Positions 9,366 to 16,849 of a DNA stretch of 64,000 bases are shown here, one piece after another (positions within the stretch are counted from its first letter, which is position 1; each line of letters begins with the position of its first letter). A program made the position numbers and the translations under genes. Where the stretch lies: positions 20,885 through 84,884 of the forward strand of contig SAQE01000023.1 of NCBI GenBank assembly GCA_004020545.1, given 5' to 3'. The DNA comes from Mesorhizobium sp. GTDB taxonomy: Bacteria; Pseudomonadota; Alphaproteobacteria; Rhizobiales; Rhizobiaceae. Below the pieces are notes generated by a model. It searched no databases, was not told where the DNA came from, and saw nothing but the letters and a program-made list of their open reading frames with translations.

Positions 9366-10295
9366 TCAGAACTGGTAGCGACGCAGGCGCGTCTGGACGA
9401 GGAACAGGTAGACGCAGACGCCGGCAAGGATGATCAGGAACATCATCGTGGCGATCGCCGCGCCCATGTTCGGGTCGCCGACCTGCAGCTGGAAGCCGAA
9501 GAAGGCGCGGTAAAGGAAGGTGCCAAGGATGTCGGTCGAATAGTTCGGTCCGGCGAGCGCCCCTTGCGCGGTGTAGATCAGGTCGAAAGCGTTGAAATTG
9601 CCGACGAAGGTCAGGATCGAGATGATGCCGATCGACGGCAGGATCAGCGGCAGCTTGATCTTCCAGAACTGCGCCATGCCGGTGACGCCGTCGCATTCGG
9701 CGGCCTCGATCACCTCGTCGGGGATCGACAGAAGTGCCGCGTAGATCAGCATCATCGGGATGCCGACGAACTGCCAGACCGAGACCAGGCTGAGCGCGGT
9801 GAGCGCATATTGCTCCTTGCCGAGCCACGGTGTGAACAGGCTCTTCAGCCAGACGAAGTCGAGCAGGTGCGGCGCCACGCCCCAGATCGGCGACAGGATC
9901 AGTTTCCAGGCGAAGCCGACAATGACGAAGGACAGGATGGTCGGCACGAAGATCGCCGTGCGGTAGAAGGCGGCGAAGCGCAGCCTCGGGCTGGACAAAA
10001 GCGCTGCCAGAAGGATGCCGATCGGGTTTTGCACCAGCATGTGGATGATGAAGAACCAGACATTGTTCCTGAGCGCATTCCAGAAATTCACCGACCAGTT
10101 GGGATCGCCGAACAGCGTGCGGAAATTGCCCAGTCCGACAAACACCTGGCTCTGCTCGATGTTGCGGAACAATGAGAGTTGGAGGGTGCCGAACAGCGGC
10201 AGGATCATCACCGCCGTGTAGACGAGCACCGCCGGCGCCAGGAAGACGCCGATATGCCAGCGGATCGGTTTCTTGGGTCGTGTTCGTGCGGCCAT
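9366..10295 (-). CDS. Sugar ABC transporter permease (MalF type)
   Basis: A 309-aa inner-membrane protein with a short basic N-terminus (ARTRPKKPIRWH) and about six membrane segments. The EAA-type loop is visible in AAECDGVTGMAQFWKIKLPL (about 208-227). It is the partner of the MalG-type permease downstream. A 222-bp gap containing a GC hairpin separates it from the binding-protein gene. Confidence 0.92.
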   Translation of the reverse strand: MAARTRPKKPIRWHIGVFLAPAVLVYTAVMILPLFGTLQLSLFRNIEQSQVFVGLGNFRTLFGDPNWSVNFWNALRNNVWFFIIHMLVQNPIGILLAALLSSPRLRFAAFYRTAIFVPTILSFVIVGFAWKLILSPIWGVAPHLLDFVWLKSLFTPWLGKEQYALTALSLVSVWQFVGIPMMLIYAALLSIPDEVIEAAECDGVTGMAQFWKIKLPLILPSIGIISILTFVGNFNAFDLIYTAQGALAGPNYSTDILGTFLYRAFFGFQLQVGDPNMGAAIATMMFLIILAGVCVYLFLVQTRLRRYQF

Positions 10296-10476
10296 GAGTT
10301 CGGTCCCCGCCGTCTCTCGGTTCCAGGTCGATGATGCTAGCTGATGCCTCGATGCATGGCCTGATTGTCCCCATCAGGGAGGACAAGGCCAGCGACAGTG
10401 CGGCTTCGTCTTCCCGCAAGACGAGGGTAGGACCGAGAGGCGGCGCCGACAATCGCTATCTAATACTATCCGAGTA

Positions 10477-10501
10477 CCGGCCGGGCTGGACGCCCGGCCG
10501 G
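10477..10501. promoter_or_regulatory. GC-rich hairpin after the binding-protein gene
   Basis: A perfect 10-bp stem, CCGGCCGGGC/GCCCGGCCGG with a 5-nt loop, starts 17 bp past the stop of the binding-protein gene. No T-run follows on the minus strand, so it is not a classic intrinsic terminator. A processing or mRNA-stabilising hairpin that raises binding-protein over permease levels is the likely role (inference). Confidence 0.6.
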
Positions 10502-10517
10502 CTCGATTAGCCGAGGA

Positions 10518-11777
10518 TTACTTCGCCGGCTTGTACCAGCTGTCGAGGCCGTCCTGCAGCTTCTTGGCCGCGGCTTCCGGCGTGTCGGTGCCGTTGATCA
10601 CGTTGGCCGATTCAACCCAGGTCTCGTTCTCGAGGTTCGGCGTGCCGCGCGACAGGATCTGGTAGGTCGAGCGGATCGTCGACTTGCACTTGCCGCGCCA
10701 GGAGACGAATTCCTGCGCCAGCGGGTCTTCCATCTTCACCGGCGTGCTGTTCAGGCTGAAGAAGCCCGGCAGCGCGTTGGCGTAGATGGTGGCGAAGTCC
10801 GGCGAAGCGACCCAGGACAGGAACTTCTTGGCTTCTTCCGGATGCTTCGAGGCCGCATTCAGGCCCATGCCGATGTCGGTATGGTCGGAGATGTAGCAGG
10901 TGTCGCCGGCCTTCTGCACCGGCGGCGGGAAGGCGCCCATCTTGAACTGCGCCTGCGTGTTGAACAGGCCGATCTCCCACGAGCCGGCCGGGTAGATAGC
11001 GGCGCGGCCGAGCGTGAACAGGTTCTGGCTGTCCGGATAGGTCTGCGCCTCGAAGCCGTCGCCGAGGTAAGGCTTCCACTTGGCCAGTTCCTTGTAGGGC
11101 TCGACCCAGTCGGCGTCGGTCAGCTTCTGCTCGCCCTTGATCAGGGCCTGGCGGCCTTCCTCGCCCTTCCAGTAATTCGGGCCGATGTTCTGGTAGCCCA
11201 TGGTCGCGGCTTCCCAGAGGTCCTTGGTGCCCATCGCCATCGGGATGTAGGTGCCGTCCGCCTTGATCTTGTCGAGCACGGCGTAGAACTCTTCATTCGT
11301 GGTCGGCACCTTAAGGCCGAGCTTGTCGAAGGCGTCCTTGTTGTAGATGAAGCCGTGGATGACCGAGGCCATCGGCACGCAGAAGCTCGACTTGCCGTCG
11401 TCGGTCTGCCAGGCCGCCTTGGCGACGGCCGAGAAGTTGTCCATGCCGGGCAGCGAGGTTAGGTCGGCGAGGTTGCCCTTCTTGAACAGCTCCAGCGACT
11501 TGTCGAACGGCCGGCAGGTGATCAGGTCGCCCGCCGAGCCGGCGGTGAGCTTGGCACCGAGCGCTGCGTCATACTCGGTCGGCGCCGAGGGCGCGAACAC
11601 CACCTTGATTCCGGGGTTCTTGGCTTCGAAGGCCGGGATCAGCTTGTCCTTCCAGATGGTCAGGTCGTCGCCGCGCCAGCTCTCGATGTTGAGCGTCACG
11701 TCTTCGGCCAGAGCCATCCCGGTGGTGCCGAGAATGCTCGTGCCGAGCAGAAGGGCCGTCAGTAGTTTGGTCGTCAT
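10518..11777 (-). CDS. Extracellular sugar-binding protein, ABC family 1
   Basis: A 419-aa periplasmic protein. The signal peptide ends near residue 24 (hydrophobic TALLLGTSILGTTGMALA, then EDVTLNIESW). Features of family 1 solute-binding proteins follow: FAPSAPTEYDAALGAKL and the GRAAIYPAGSWEIGLF segment. A CAGGGAG site precedes the ATG. It directly follows murQ and precedes the two permeases. With the divergent nag genes this suggests GlcNAc, MurNAc or a small muropeptide/chito-sugar as ligand; the ligand is inference. Confidence 0.92.
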   Translation of the reverse strand: MTTKLLTALLLGTSILGTTGMALAEDVTLNIESWRGDDLTIWKDKLIPAFEAKNPGIKVVFAPSAPTEYDAALGAKLTAGSAGDLITCRPFDKSLELFKKGNLADLTSLPGMDNFSAVAKAAWQTDDGKSSFCVPMASVIHGFIYNKDAFDKLGLKVPTTNEEFYAVLDKIKADGTYIPMAMGTKDLWEAATMGYQNIGPNYWKGEEGRQALIKGEQKLTDADWVEPYKELAKWKPYLGDGFEAQTYPDSQNLFTLGRAAIYPAGSWEIGLFNTQAQFKMGAFPPPVQKAGDTCYISDHTDIGMGLNAASKHPEEAKKFLSWVASPDFATIYANALPGFFSLNSTPVKMEDPLAQEFVSWRGKCKSTIRSTYQILSRGTPNLENETWVESANVINGTDTPEAAAKKLQDGLDSWYKPAK

Positions 11778-11829
11778 CTTCAGTCTCCCTGTTGACCTTT
11801 TTCAGGTTCGGTTCTGATGAGAACAGAGG

Positions 11830-12738
11830 CTAGCGCCGCTTGCTCCCCTCGATCGCGGAAAGCGCCGGCCTGAGTTTCTGGCCCGCTCTTTCCAGTATCT
11901 TCTCGGCCGCATCGGCGTTGGCAGCGCCCGCGGCGAGCAGAATGGCAGTCTTGACGACGCCGCCGCTCTCTTCGAGCAGGCGCGCCGCGTCGTCGCGGTC
12001 GCGCCCGGTGATGGCGGCGACCATGCGCACCGCGCGGTCGCGCAGCTTGATGTTGTCGGCGGTGAGGTTGACCATGTAGCCGTCATGCACGTGACCGAGA
12101 TGGACGGCGGCGAGCGTCGACAGCATGTTGAGCGCGATCTTCTGCGCGGTGCCGGCCCCCATGCGCGTCGAGCCGGCGATCAGCTCCGGCGGCGTCTCGA
12201 GCAGGATGGCGACGTCGGCCCGCTCGAACAGCGGCGCCCCCTTGTTGTTGGCGATCGCGATCGTTGCCGCGCCCCGGCGCCGCGCGTCGCCGATCGCCTG
12301 GACGGCGTAAGGCGTCGAGCCGCTGGCCGAGACGGCGATCAGACAGTCGCCCTTGCCGATATTGGCGTTCGCCACGGCCGCCGCAGCTTCCTCGGTGTCG
12401 TCTTCCGGCCCGCCGGCCAGCGTGCGGAAAGCCTCGTCGCCGCCGGCGATCAGGATGGCGATGCGGTCACGCGCGATGCCGAAGGTGCCGGGAAGCTCCA
12501 GCGCATCTGCAACCGCCATCAGGCCGGAGCTGCCGGCTGCCGCATAGGCAAGCCTGCCGCCACTCTTCAATTGTCTTGCGACTAGCTCGGCCGCCTCGGC
12601 AATGGCCGGAATGGCGCCATGCACGGCCTTGGCGGCCTCGATCTGCGCGTTGGCGAGGAACGACAGGATGGCATCCGGGGCCTGGACATCAAGCCCCTCG
12701 GCATTTTGATGAAGCGCTTCCGTGCGCGTCTCGGCCAT
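11830..12738 (-). CDS. murQ: N-acetylmuramic acid 6-phosphate etherase
   Basis: A 302-aa SIS-domain protein cleaving MurNAc-6-phosphate into GlcNAc-6-phosphate and D-lactate. Family marks include LVARQLKSGGRLAYAAAGSS, GGDEAFRTLAGGPEDD and GAGTAQKIALNMLST. The reading frame stays open upstream, but the ATG at 12738 is preceded by GGAGGAAAG and matches the family N-terminus (MAETRTEALH), so I chose it. It is the first gene of the leftward transporter operon. Its product feeds NagA encoded on the opposite side. A tandem TGGTATT operator lies about 25 bp upstream. Confidence 0.92.
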   Translation of the reverse strand: MAETRTEALHQNAEGLDVQAPDAILSFLANAQIEAAKAVHGAIPAIAEAAELVARQLKSGGRLAYAAAGSSGLMAVADALELPGTFGIARDRIAILIAGGDEAFRTLAGGPEDDTEEAAAAVANANIGKGDCLIAVSASGSTPYAVQAIGDARRRGAATIAIANNKGAPLFERADVAILLETPPELIAGSTRMGAGTAQKIALNMLSTLAAVHLGHVHDGYMVNLTADNIKLRDRAVRMVAAITGRDRDDAARLLEESGGVVKTAILLAAGAANADAAEKILERAGQKLRPALSAIEGSKRR

Positions 12739-12762
12739 CCGCTTTCCTCCAACTAAGGGGAC

Positions 12763-12780
12763 AATACCAAAAAAATACCA
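12763..12780 (-). promoter_or_regulatory. Tandem TGGTATT operator, murQ side
   Basis: Read on the minus strand it is TGGTATT-N4-TGGTATT, two direct 7-mers with an 11-bp period. It is the mirror of the site on the nagK side, and the two 19-base cores differ at only two positions. It lies just upstream of the murQ ribosome site. It is probably bound by the GntR regulator encoded at 13864-14643. Confidence 0.7.
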
Positions 12781-12897
12781 CTTGTCCACATCCATTAACG
12801 TTTTTCATGCCCGGCATTTGCCTTGCCGGCAAATTTCTGTGATTTTTCAATAAAATACGCCTTAATCTTTTTTGAACCGAAATTAACGCTTGGCTAT

Positions 12898-12915
12898 TGG
12901 TATTTTATTGGTATT
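12898..12915 (+). promoter_or_regulatory. Tandem TGGTATT operator, nagK side
   Basis: TGGTATT-N4-TGGTATT, direct repeats with an 11-bp period, ends 23 bp before the nagK GTG start. It has the same arrangement as 12763-12780 but faces the other operon. The position close to the start suits repression. The assignment to the local GntR protein is inference. Confidence 0.7.
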
Positions 12916-12938
12916 ATCCGCGCCGAGGAGAAAATCGC

Positions 12939-13820
12939 GTGAAATTCGTACTTGGCATTGATGGCGGCGGCACCAGTTGCAGGGCCGCCCTTGCGACCGT
13001 CGACGGCGCCGTCGTCGGGCGCGCCAAGAGCGGCGCGGCCAACATCCGCACCGATCTCACCGGTGCCCGCGCCAACATCGTCGACGCGGCAAGGCAGGCA
13101 TTCCTCGCCGCCGGCCAGGATCCGGAGCTGATCCCTGAGACGCCTGCCATCCTTGGTCTGGCTGGTGCCAACGTCGGCACCTACAGGCAGCAGTTGGAAG
13201 CGATCCTGCCGTTCAGCAAAAGCCGTGTCGAAACCGATGCCGAGATCGCGCTCGAAGGCGCGGTCGGCTCCGGCGACGGCGCCATGGCCATTCTCGGCAC
13301 CGGTACCGCCTATATGGCGCGTAAGGCGGGCAAGTCGCGCGCCATCGGCGGCTGGGGATTCCAGGTCGGCGACCAGGGCAGCGGCGCCCGCATCGGCCGC
13401 GACCTGCTCGAGCAGACGCTGCTCGCCTATGACGGCATCCGCCCCGGCTCGCCGCTGACGGATGCGATGCTCGCCGTCTTCCGCAACAACCCCGAGGACG
13501 TGGTCGAGTTCACCACCAACGCCAAGCCCGGCGACTTCGGCGGTTTCGCGCCCAAGGTCTTCGAGCACGCCGAAAAGGGCGATCTCGTCGCCAACTGGAT
13601 CCTCGACAAGGCGGTTGCCGATGTCGAGGCCTCGCTCGGCGCGCTCGATCTCGCAGACAATGCTCCGCTTTGCCTGCTCGGCGGCCTGGCGCCGCTCTAT
13701 GCGACGCGGCTGTCGGCGCGTTACCAGGCGCTGCTGAAAGCCCCGCTCGACGACGCGCTCGGCGGCGCGGTGCAGATGGCAGTGCGCATCTTCGCCGGCA
13801 AATCGGGGGCTGCCCCGTGA
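12939..13820 (+). CDS. nagK: BadF/BadG-type N-acetylglucosamine kinase
   Basis: A 293-aa ASKHA-fold kinase. The phosphate-1 loop is GIDGGGTSCRAAL at the N-terminus; AILGTGTAYMAR and GGWGFQVGDQGSGARIGRD are typical of BadF/GlcNAc kinases. The start is GTG at 12939, set by GAGGAG eight bases upstream; the frame opens further upstream through the operator. It would phosphorylate imported GlcNAc to GlcNAc-6-phosphate for NagA. The stop overlaps a following GTG (13817). Confidence 0.85.
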   Translation: MKFVLGIDGGGTSCRAALATVDGAVVGRAKSGAANIRTDLTGARANIVDAARQAFLAAGQDPELIPETPAILGLAGANVGTYRQQLEAILPFSKSRVETDAEIALEGAVGSGDGAMAILGTGTAYMARKAGKSRAIGGWGFQVGDQGSGARIGRDLLEQTLLAYDGIRPGSPLTDAMLAVFRNNPEDVVEFTTNAKPGDFGGFAPKVFEHAEKGDLVANWILDKAVADVEASLGALDLADNAPLCLLGGLAPLYATRLSARYQALLKAPLDDALGGAVQMAVRIFAGKSGAAP

Positions 13821-13867
13821 ACGCCGCCGACCAGATCTTCGCCATGCTGCCGGAGGCGCCGCGATGA
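13817..13867 (+). other. 16-codon overlapping mini-ORF, duplicate of the GntR gene start
   Basis: A GTG at 13817 inside the nagK stop opens a 16-residue frame, NAADQIFAMLPEAPR after the start. It ends in a TGA (13865-13867) overlapping the ATG of the GntR gene. A 28-bp stretch (13822-13849) is repeated exactly at 13869-13896, offset 47 bp, so it is a tandem duplicate of the regulator's first codons. It may act as a coupling relay between nagK and the regulator or be a scar; expression is unknown. Confidence 0.6.
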
Positions 13868-14643
13868 GCGCCGCCGACCAGATCTTCGCCATGCTGAAGG
13901 AATCCTCGCAAAGCGGCGCGCCGCTCTACCTGCAGCTCAGGAAGAGCATCGAGGAAGCGGTCAATCGCGGCCTGATCGGTCCGGGCGACGCGCTGCCCTC
14001 CGAGCGCGACATCGCCAGCAAGGCCGACATCTCGCGAGTCACCGTGCGCAAGGCTGTGCAGGATCTGGTCAAGGGCGGCATCCTTGTCCAGCGCCATGGC
14101 TCCGGCACCTTCGTCGCGCCGCGCATGGAGCGCGTCGAGCAGTCGCTGTCGAGGCTCACCTCCTTCACCGAGGACATGGCGCGCCGCGGCATGGTCGTGC
14201 GCTCGGCCTGGCTCGATCGCGGCCTCTATGCGCCCTCGCCTGACGAGATGATGGTGCTCGGCCTGTCGGCGAACGAGTTGGTGGCGCGCGTGGCGCGCCT
14301 GCGTATCGCCAACGACACACCGCTGGCTATCGAGCGCGCGGCAATCTCGGCTAGCGTCCTTCCCGACCCCGAGGCGATCGGCTCCTCGCTCTACGCGACG
14401 CTGGAGCTGACCGGCAACCGTCCGGTGCGGGCGGTGCAGCGCATCTCGGCCGCCAATCTCGGCGACGCCGACGCGCGCCTTCTGGAAGTGGCGCCGGGGG
14501 TTGCCGGCCTGCACATCGAACGTATTTCCTATCTGGCGAGCGGCAAGGTGATCGAGTTCACCCGCTCGATCTATCGAGGCGACGCCTATGACTTCGTCGC
14601 GGAACTCCGGCTGACCGGGCCGGGAGAGGAGATCCGGCCATGA
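13864..14643 (+). CDS. GntR family regulator, HutC/UTRA subfamily (NagQ/NagR-like)
   Basis: A 259-aa repressor. The winged-helix GntR domain covers residues about 17-85 (PLYLQLRKSIEEAV, ALPSERDIASKADISRVTVR, GSGTFVAPR). The UTRA effector domain follows and contains VARVARLRIANDTPLAIERA. UTRA regulators of this type in nag operons usually sense GlcN-6-P or GlcNAc-6-P. It lies between nagK and the deaminase gene with ATGA overlaps at both ends, so it is a co-transcribed local regulator. The likely targets are the paired TGGTATT sites in the murQ-nagK gap. Confidence 0.9.
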   Translation: MSAADQIFAMLKESSQSGAPLYLQLRKSIEEAVNRGLIGPGDALPSERDIASKADISRVTVRKAVQDLVKGGILVQRHGSGTFVAPRMERVEQSLSRLTSFTEDMARRGMVVRSAWLDRGLYAPSPDEMMVLGLSANELVARVARLRIANDTPLAIERAAISASVLPDPEAIGSSLYATLELTGNRPVRAVQRISAANLGDADARLLEVAPGVAGLHIERISYLASGKVIEFTRSIYRGDAYDFVAELRLTGPGEEIRP

Positions 14644-15671
14644 ACGCAACCGCCACTTATATGCGGCGCGAGATCGAGGAGATCCCGCAAGCGACGGCAC
14701 GGCTGCTCGATGGCTCGGCCAAGGTGCTTGCCGAGGCCGGCCGCGGCCTTCGAGAGCGCGATCCGAACTTCGTCGTCACCGTGGCGCGCGGCTCGTCCGA
14801 CCATGCCGCCACCTTCATGAAATATGCGGTCGAGTTGACCGCCGGGCTAGCGGTCGCCTCCGTCGGTCCGTCGATCGCTTCGATCTACGGCGCCAAGCTG
14901 AGGCTGCGCGGCTCTGCCTGTCTCGCGATCTCGCAGTCGGGCAAGAGCCCCGACATCGTCGCCATGGCCGAAACGGCGAGGGCGGGCGGCGCGCTCACCG
15001 TCGCCATAACCAACACCGCTGACTCGCCGCTGGCGCGTGCCTCGGACTATGCCATCGACATTCTCGCCGGGCCGGAGCGCAGCGTCGCTGCCACCAAGAC
15101 CTTCGTCAACTCCGCCGTCGCCGCCCTGGCGCTGATGGCGCACAGCACCGGCGATGAGGCGCTGCTTGCCGCACTCGCCCGCCTGCCTGAGCATTTCGAG
15201 AAGGCCATCGCCTGCGACTGGATGGCGCTGGCCGCGACGCTCGAAACGCCGCAGTCGCTGTTCATTCTCGGCCGCGGCCCGTCCTTCGCGATCGCCAGCG
15301 AGGCGGCGCTGAAGTTCAAGGAGACCTGCGCCATGCATGCCGAGGCCTACAGCGCGGCCGAGGTCATGCATGGGCCGCTGGCACTTGTGGGACCGGGCTT
15401 CCCGGTCCTGGCGCTCGCCGCGCGCGACGCCTCCGAGCCCTCGGTGGCCGAAGCAGCAGACAGCGTGGCGGCCAAGGGCGCGGCCGCTTTCGTCACCTCC
15501 GACAAGGCAAAGAACGCCAGACTGCTGCCGCATGTCGCGACCGGCCATCCGCTGACCGATCCGCTGCCGCTGATCGTGTCTTTCTACGGCTTCGTCGAGG
15601 CCTTCGCCCGCCATCGCGGCCTCGACCCGGATGCGCCCCGCAACCTGCGCAAGGTGACGGAAACTGTATGA
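14640..15671 (+). CDS. SIS-domain glucosamine-6-phosphate deaminase (NagB-II type)
   Basis: A 343-aa protein with two SIS domains and no glutaminase domain, as in the NagB-II/AgaS-like deaminases that replace classical NagB. Family segments are MRREIEEIPQATARLL at the start, VARGSSDHAATFMKY and AISQSGKSPDIVAM in the first SIS domain, FKETCAMHAEAYSAAEVMHG in the second, and a LRKVTETV end. It would convert GlcN-6-P to fructose-6-P plus ammonia. Both ends overlap neighbours as ATGA, showing tight coupling between regulator, deaminase and nagA. Confidence 0.88.
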   Translation: MNATATYMRREIEEIPQATARLLDGSAKVLAEAGRGLRERDPNFVVTVARGSSDHAATFMKYAVELTAGLAVASVGPSIASIYGAKLRLRGSACLAISQSGKSPDIVAMAETARAGGALTVAITNTADSPLARASDYAIDILAGPERSVAATKTFVNSAVAALALMAHSTGDEALLAALARLPEHFEKAIACDWMALAATLETPQSLFILGRGPSFAIASEAALKFKETCAMHAEAYSAAEVMHGPLALVGPGFPVLALAARDASEPSVAEAADSVAAKGAAAFVTSDKAKNARLLPHVATGHPLTDPLPLIVSFYGFVEAFARHRGLDPDAPRNLRKVTETV

Positions 15672-16828
15672 GCGACCGTTTCGCCCTCACTGGCGCCCGC
15701 ATCTTCGACGGCGCTGACTGGCATGAGGACGCCTCCCTTGTCGTCGAGAACGGCCTTGTCGAGGCCATTCTGCCCGCTGGCGCCGTTCCGTCCGGCGTGT
15801 CCCGGGTCGAGACCGGTGGCGGCATGCTGGTCCCCGGCTTCGTCGACATCCAGGTTAATGGCGGCGGCGGCGTCATGCTCAACGACCACCCGGACGTAGC
15901 CTCGATCGAAACCATTTGCCGCGCGCATGCGCCCTTCGGCACCACGGCGCTGCTGCCGACGCTGATCACCGACACGCCGGCGATCACCGCCGCGGCCACA
16001 GCCGCCGGCGCCGAGGCCGTGCGGAAAAAAGTGCCGGGCTTCCTTGGCCTGCATCTCGAAGGCCCGCATCTGTCCATCGCGCGCAAGGGCGCGCATGATC
16101 CGGCCCTGATCCGGTCGATGACGGACGCCGACCAGGCGGCGCTGATCGCCGCACGCCGGGACCTGCCGGTGCTGCTCACCACGATTGCGCCGGAATCGGT
16201 CGAGCCGGGCCGCGTCACGGCGCTGGCCAGGGCCGGCATCATCGTCAGCCTCGGCCACTCCGACACCGACTATGCCACAGCGACGGCCTTTGCCGAGGCC
16301 GGCGCGACGGTGGTCACGCATCTCTTCAACGCCATGAGCCAGATCGGCAACCGCGAGCCGGGACTGGCCGGAGCGGCCGTCGACACGGGCAGCCTCTATG
16401 CCGGCATCATCGCCGACGGCATCCATGTCCATCCCCGCACAATGACAGTCGCGCTGCGTGCCAAGAAGGGTCCGGGCAAGATCCTGCTGGTCACCGACGC
16501 CATGGCGACAATCGGCACCGACATGACCTCCTTCACGCTCAACGGCCGCACCATCTATCGCAAGGATGGGAGTCTGCGGCTTGCCGACGGCACGCTGGCC
16601 GGCGCCGACCTCGACATGATCTCGGCGGTGCGCTTCGTCCATCGCGTCGTCGGGCTCGATCTCGACGAGGCGCTCCGCATGGCATCGCTCTACCCCGCCG
16701 AGGCGGTCGGCCAGGCGCACCGGCTCGGCCGCTTCGCCAACGGCACCGCCGCCGACATTATTGGCCTGTCGGACGATCTGGATGTCAGGAACGTCTGGAT
16801 CGGCGGGAAGAAGGTGTTTGCCGCCTGA
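15668..16828 (+). CDS. nagA: N-acetylglucosamine-6-phosphate deacetylase
   Basis: A 386-aa amidohydrolase-fold enzyme removing acetate from GlcNAc-6-P. Seen motifs: GFVDIQVNGGGGVMLND, GLHLEGPHL, SLGHSDTDY, VTHLFNAMSQI, GIIADGIHVH and LVTDAMATIG, covering the metal ligands and substrate histidines. Length is normal. It is the last gene of the rightward nag operon and converges with matB, 21 bp away. Confidence 0.95.
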   Translation: MSDRFALTGARIFDGADWHEDASLVVENGLVEAILPAGAVPSGVSRVETGGGMLVPGFVDIQVNGGGGVMLNDHPDVASIETICRAHAPFGTTALLPTLITDTPAITAAATAAGAEAVRKKVPGFLGLHLEGPHLSIARKGAHDPALIRSMTDADQAALIAARRDLPVLLTTIAPESVEPGRVTALARAGIIVSLGHSDTDYATATAFAEAGATVVTHLFNAMSQIGNREPGLAGAAVDTGSLYAGIIADGIHVHPRTMTVALRAKKGPGKILLVTDAMATIGTDMTSFTLNGRTIYRKDGSLRLADGTLAGADLDMISAVRFVHRVVGLDLDEALRMASLYPAEAVGQAHRLGRFANGTAADIIGLSDDLDVRNVWIGGKKVFAA

Positions 16829-16849
16829 GTTTGTCGAGTCGACCGGCGA

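Noticed and set aside
12795-12897. Longer starts for murQ and nagK reaching into the shared promoter
   Set aside because: They would translate through the TGGTATT operators; the later starts have strong ribosome sites and match family N-termini.
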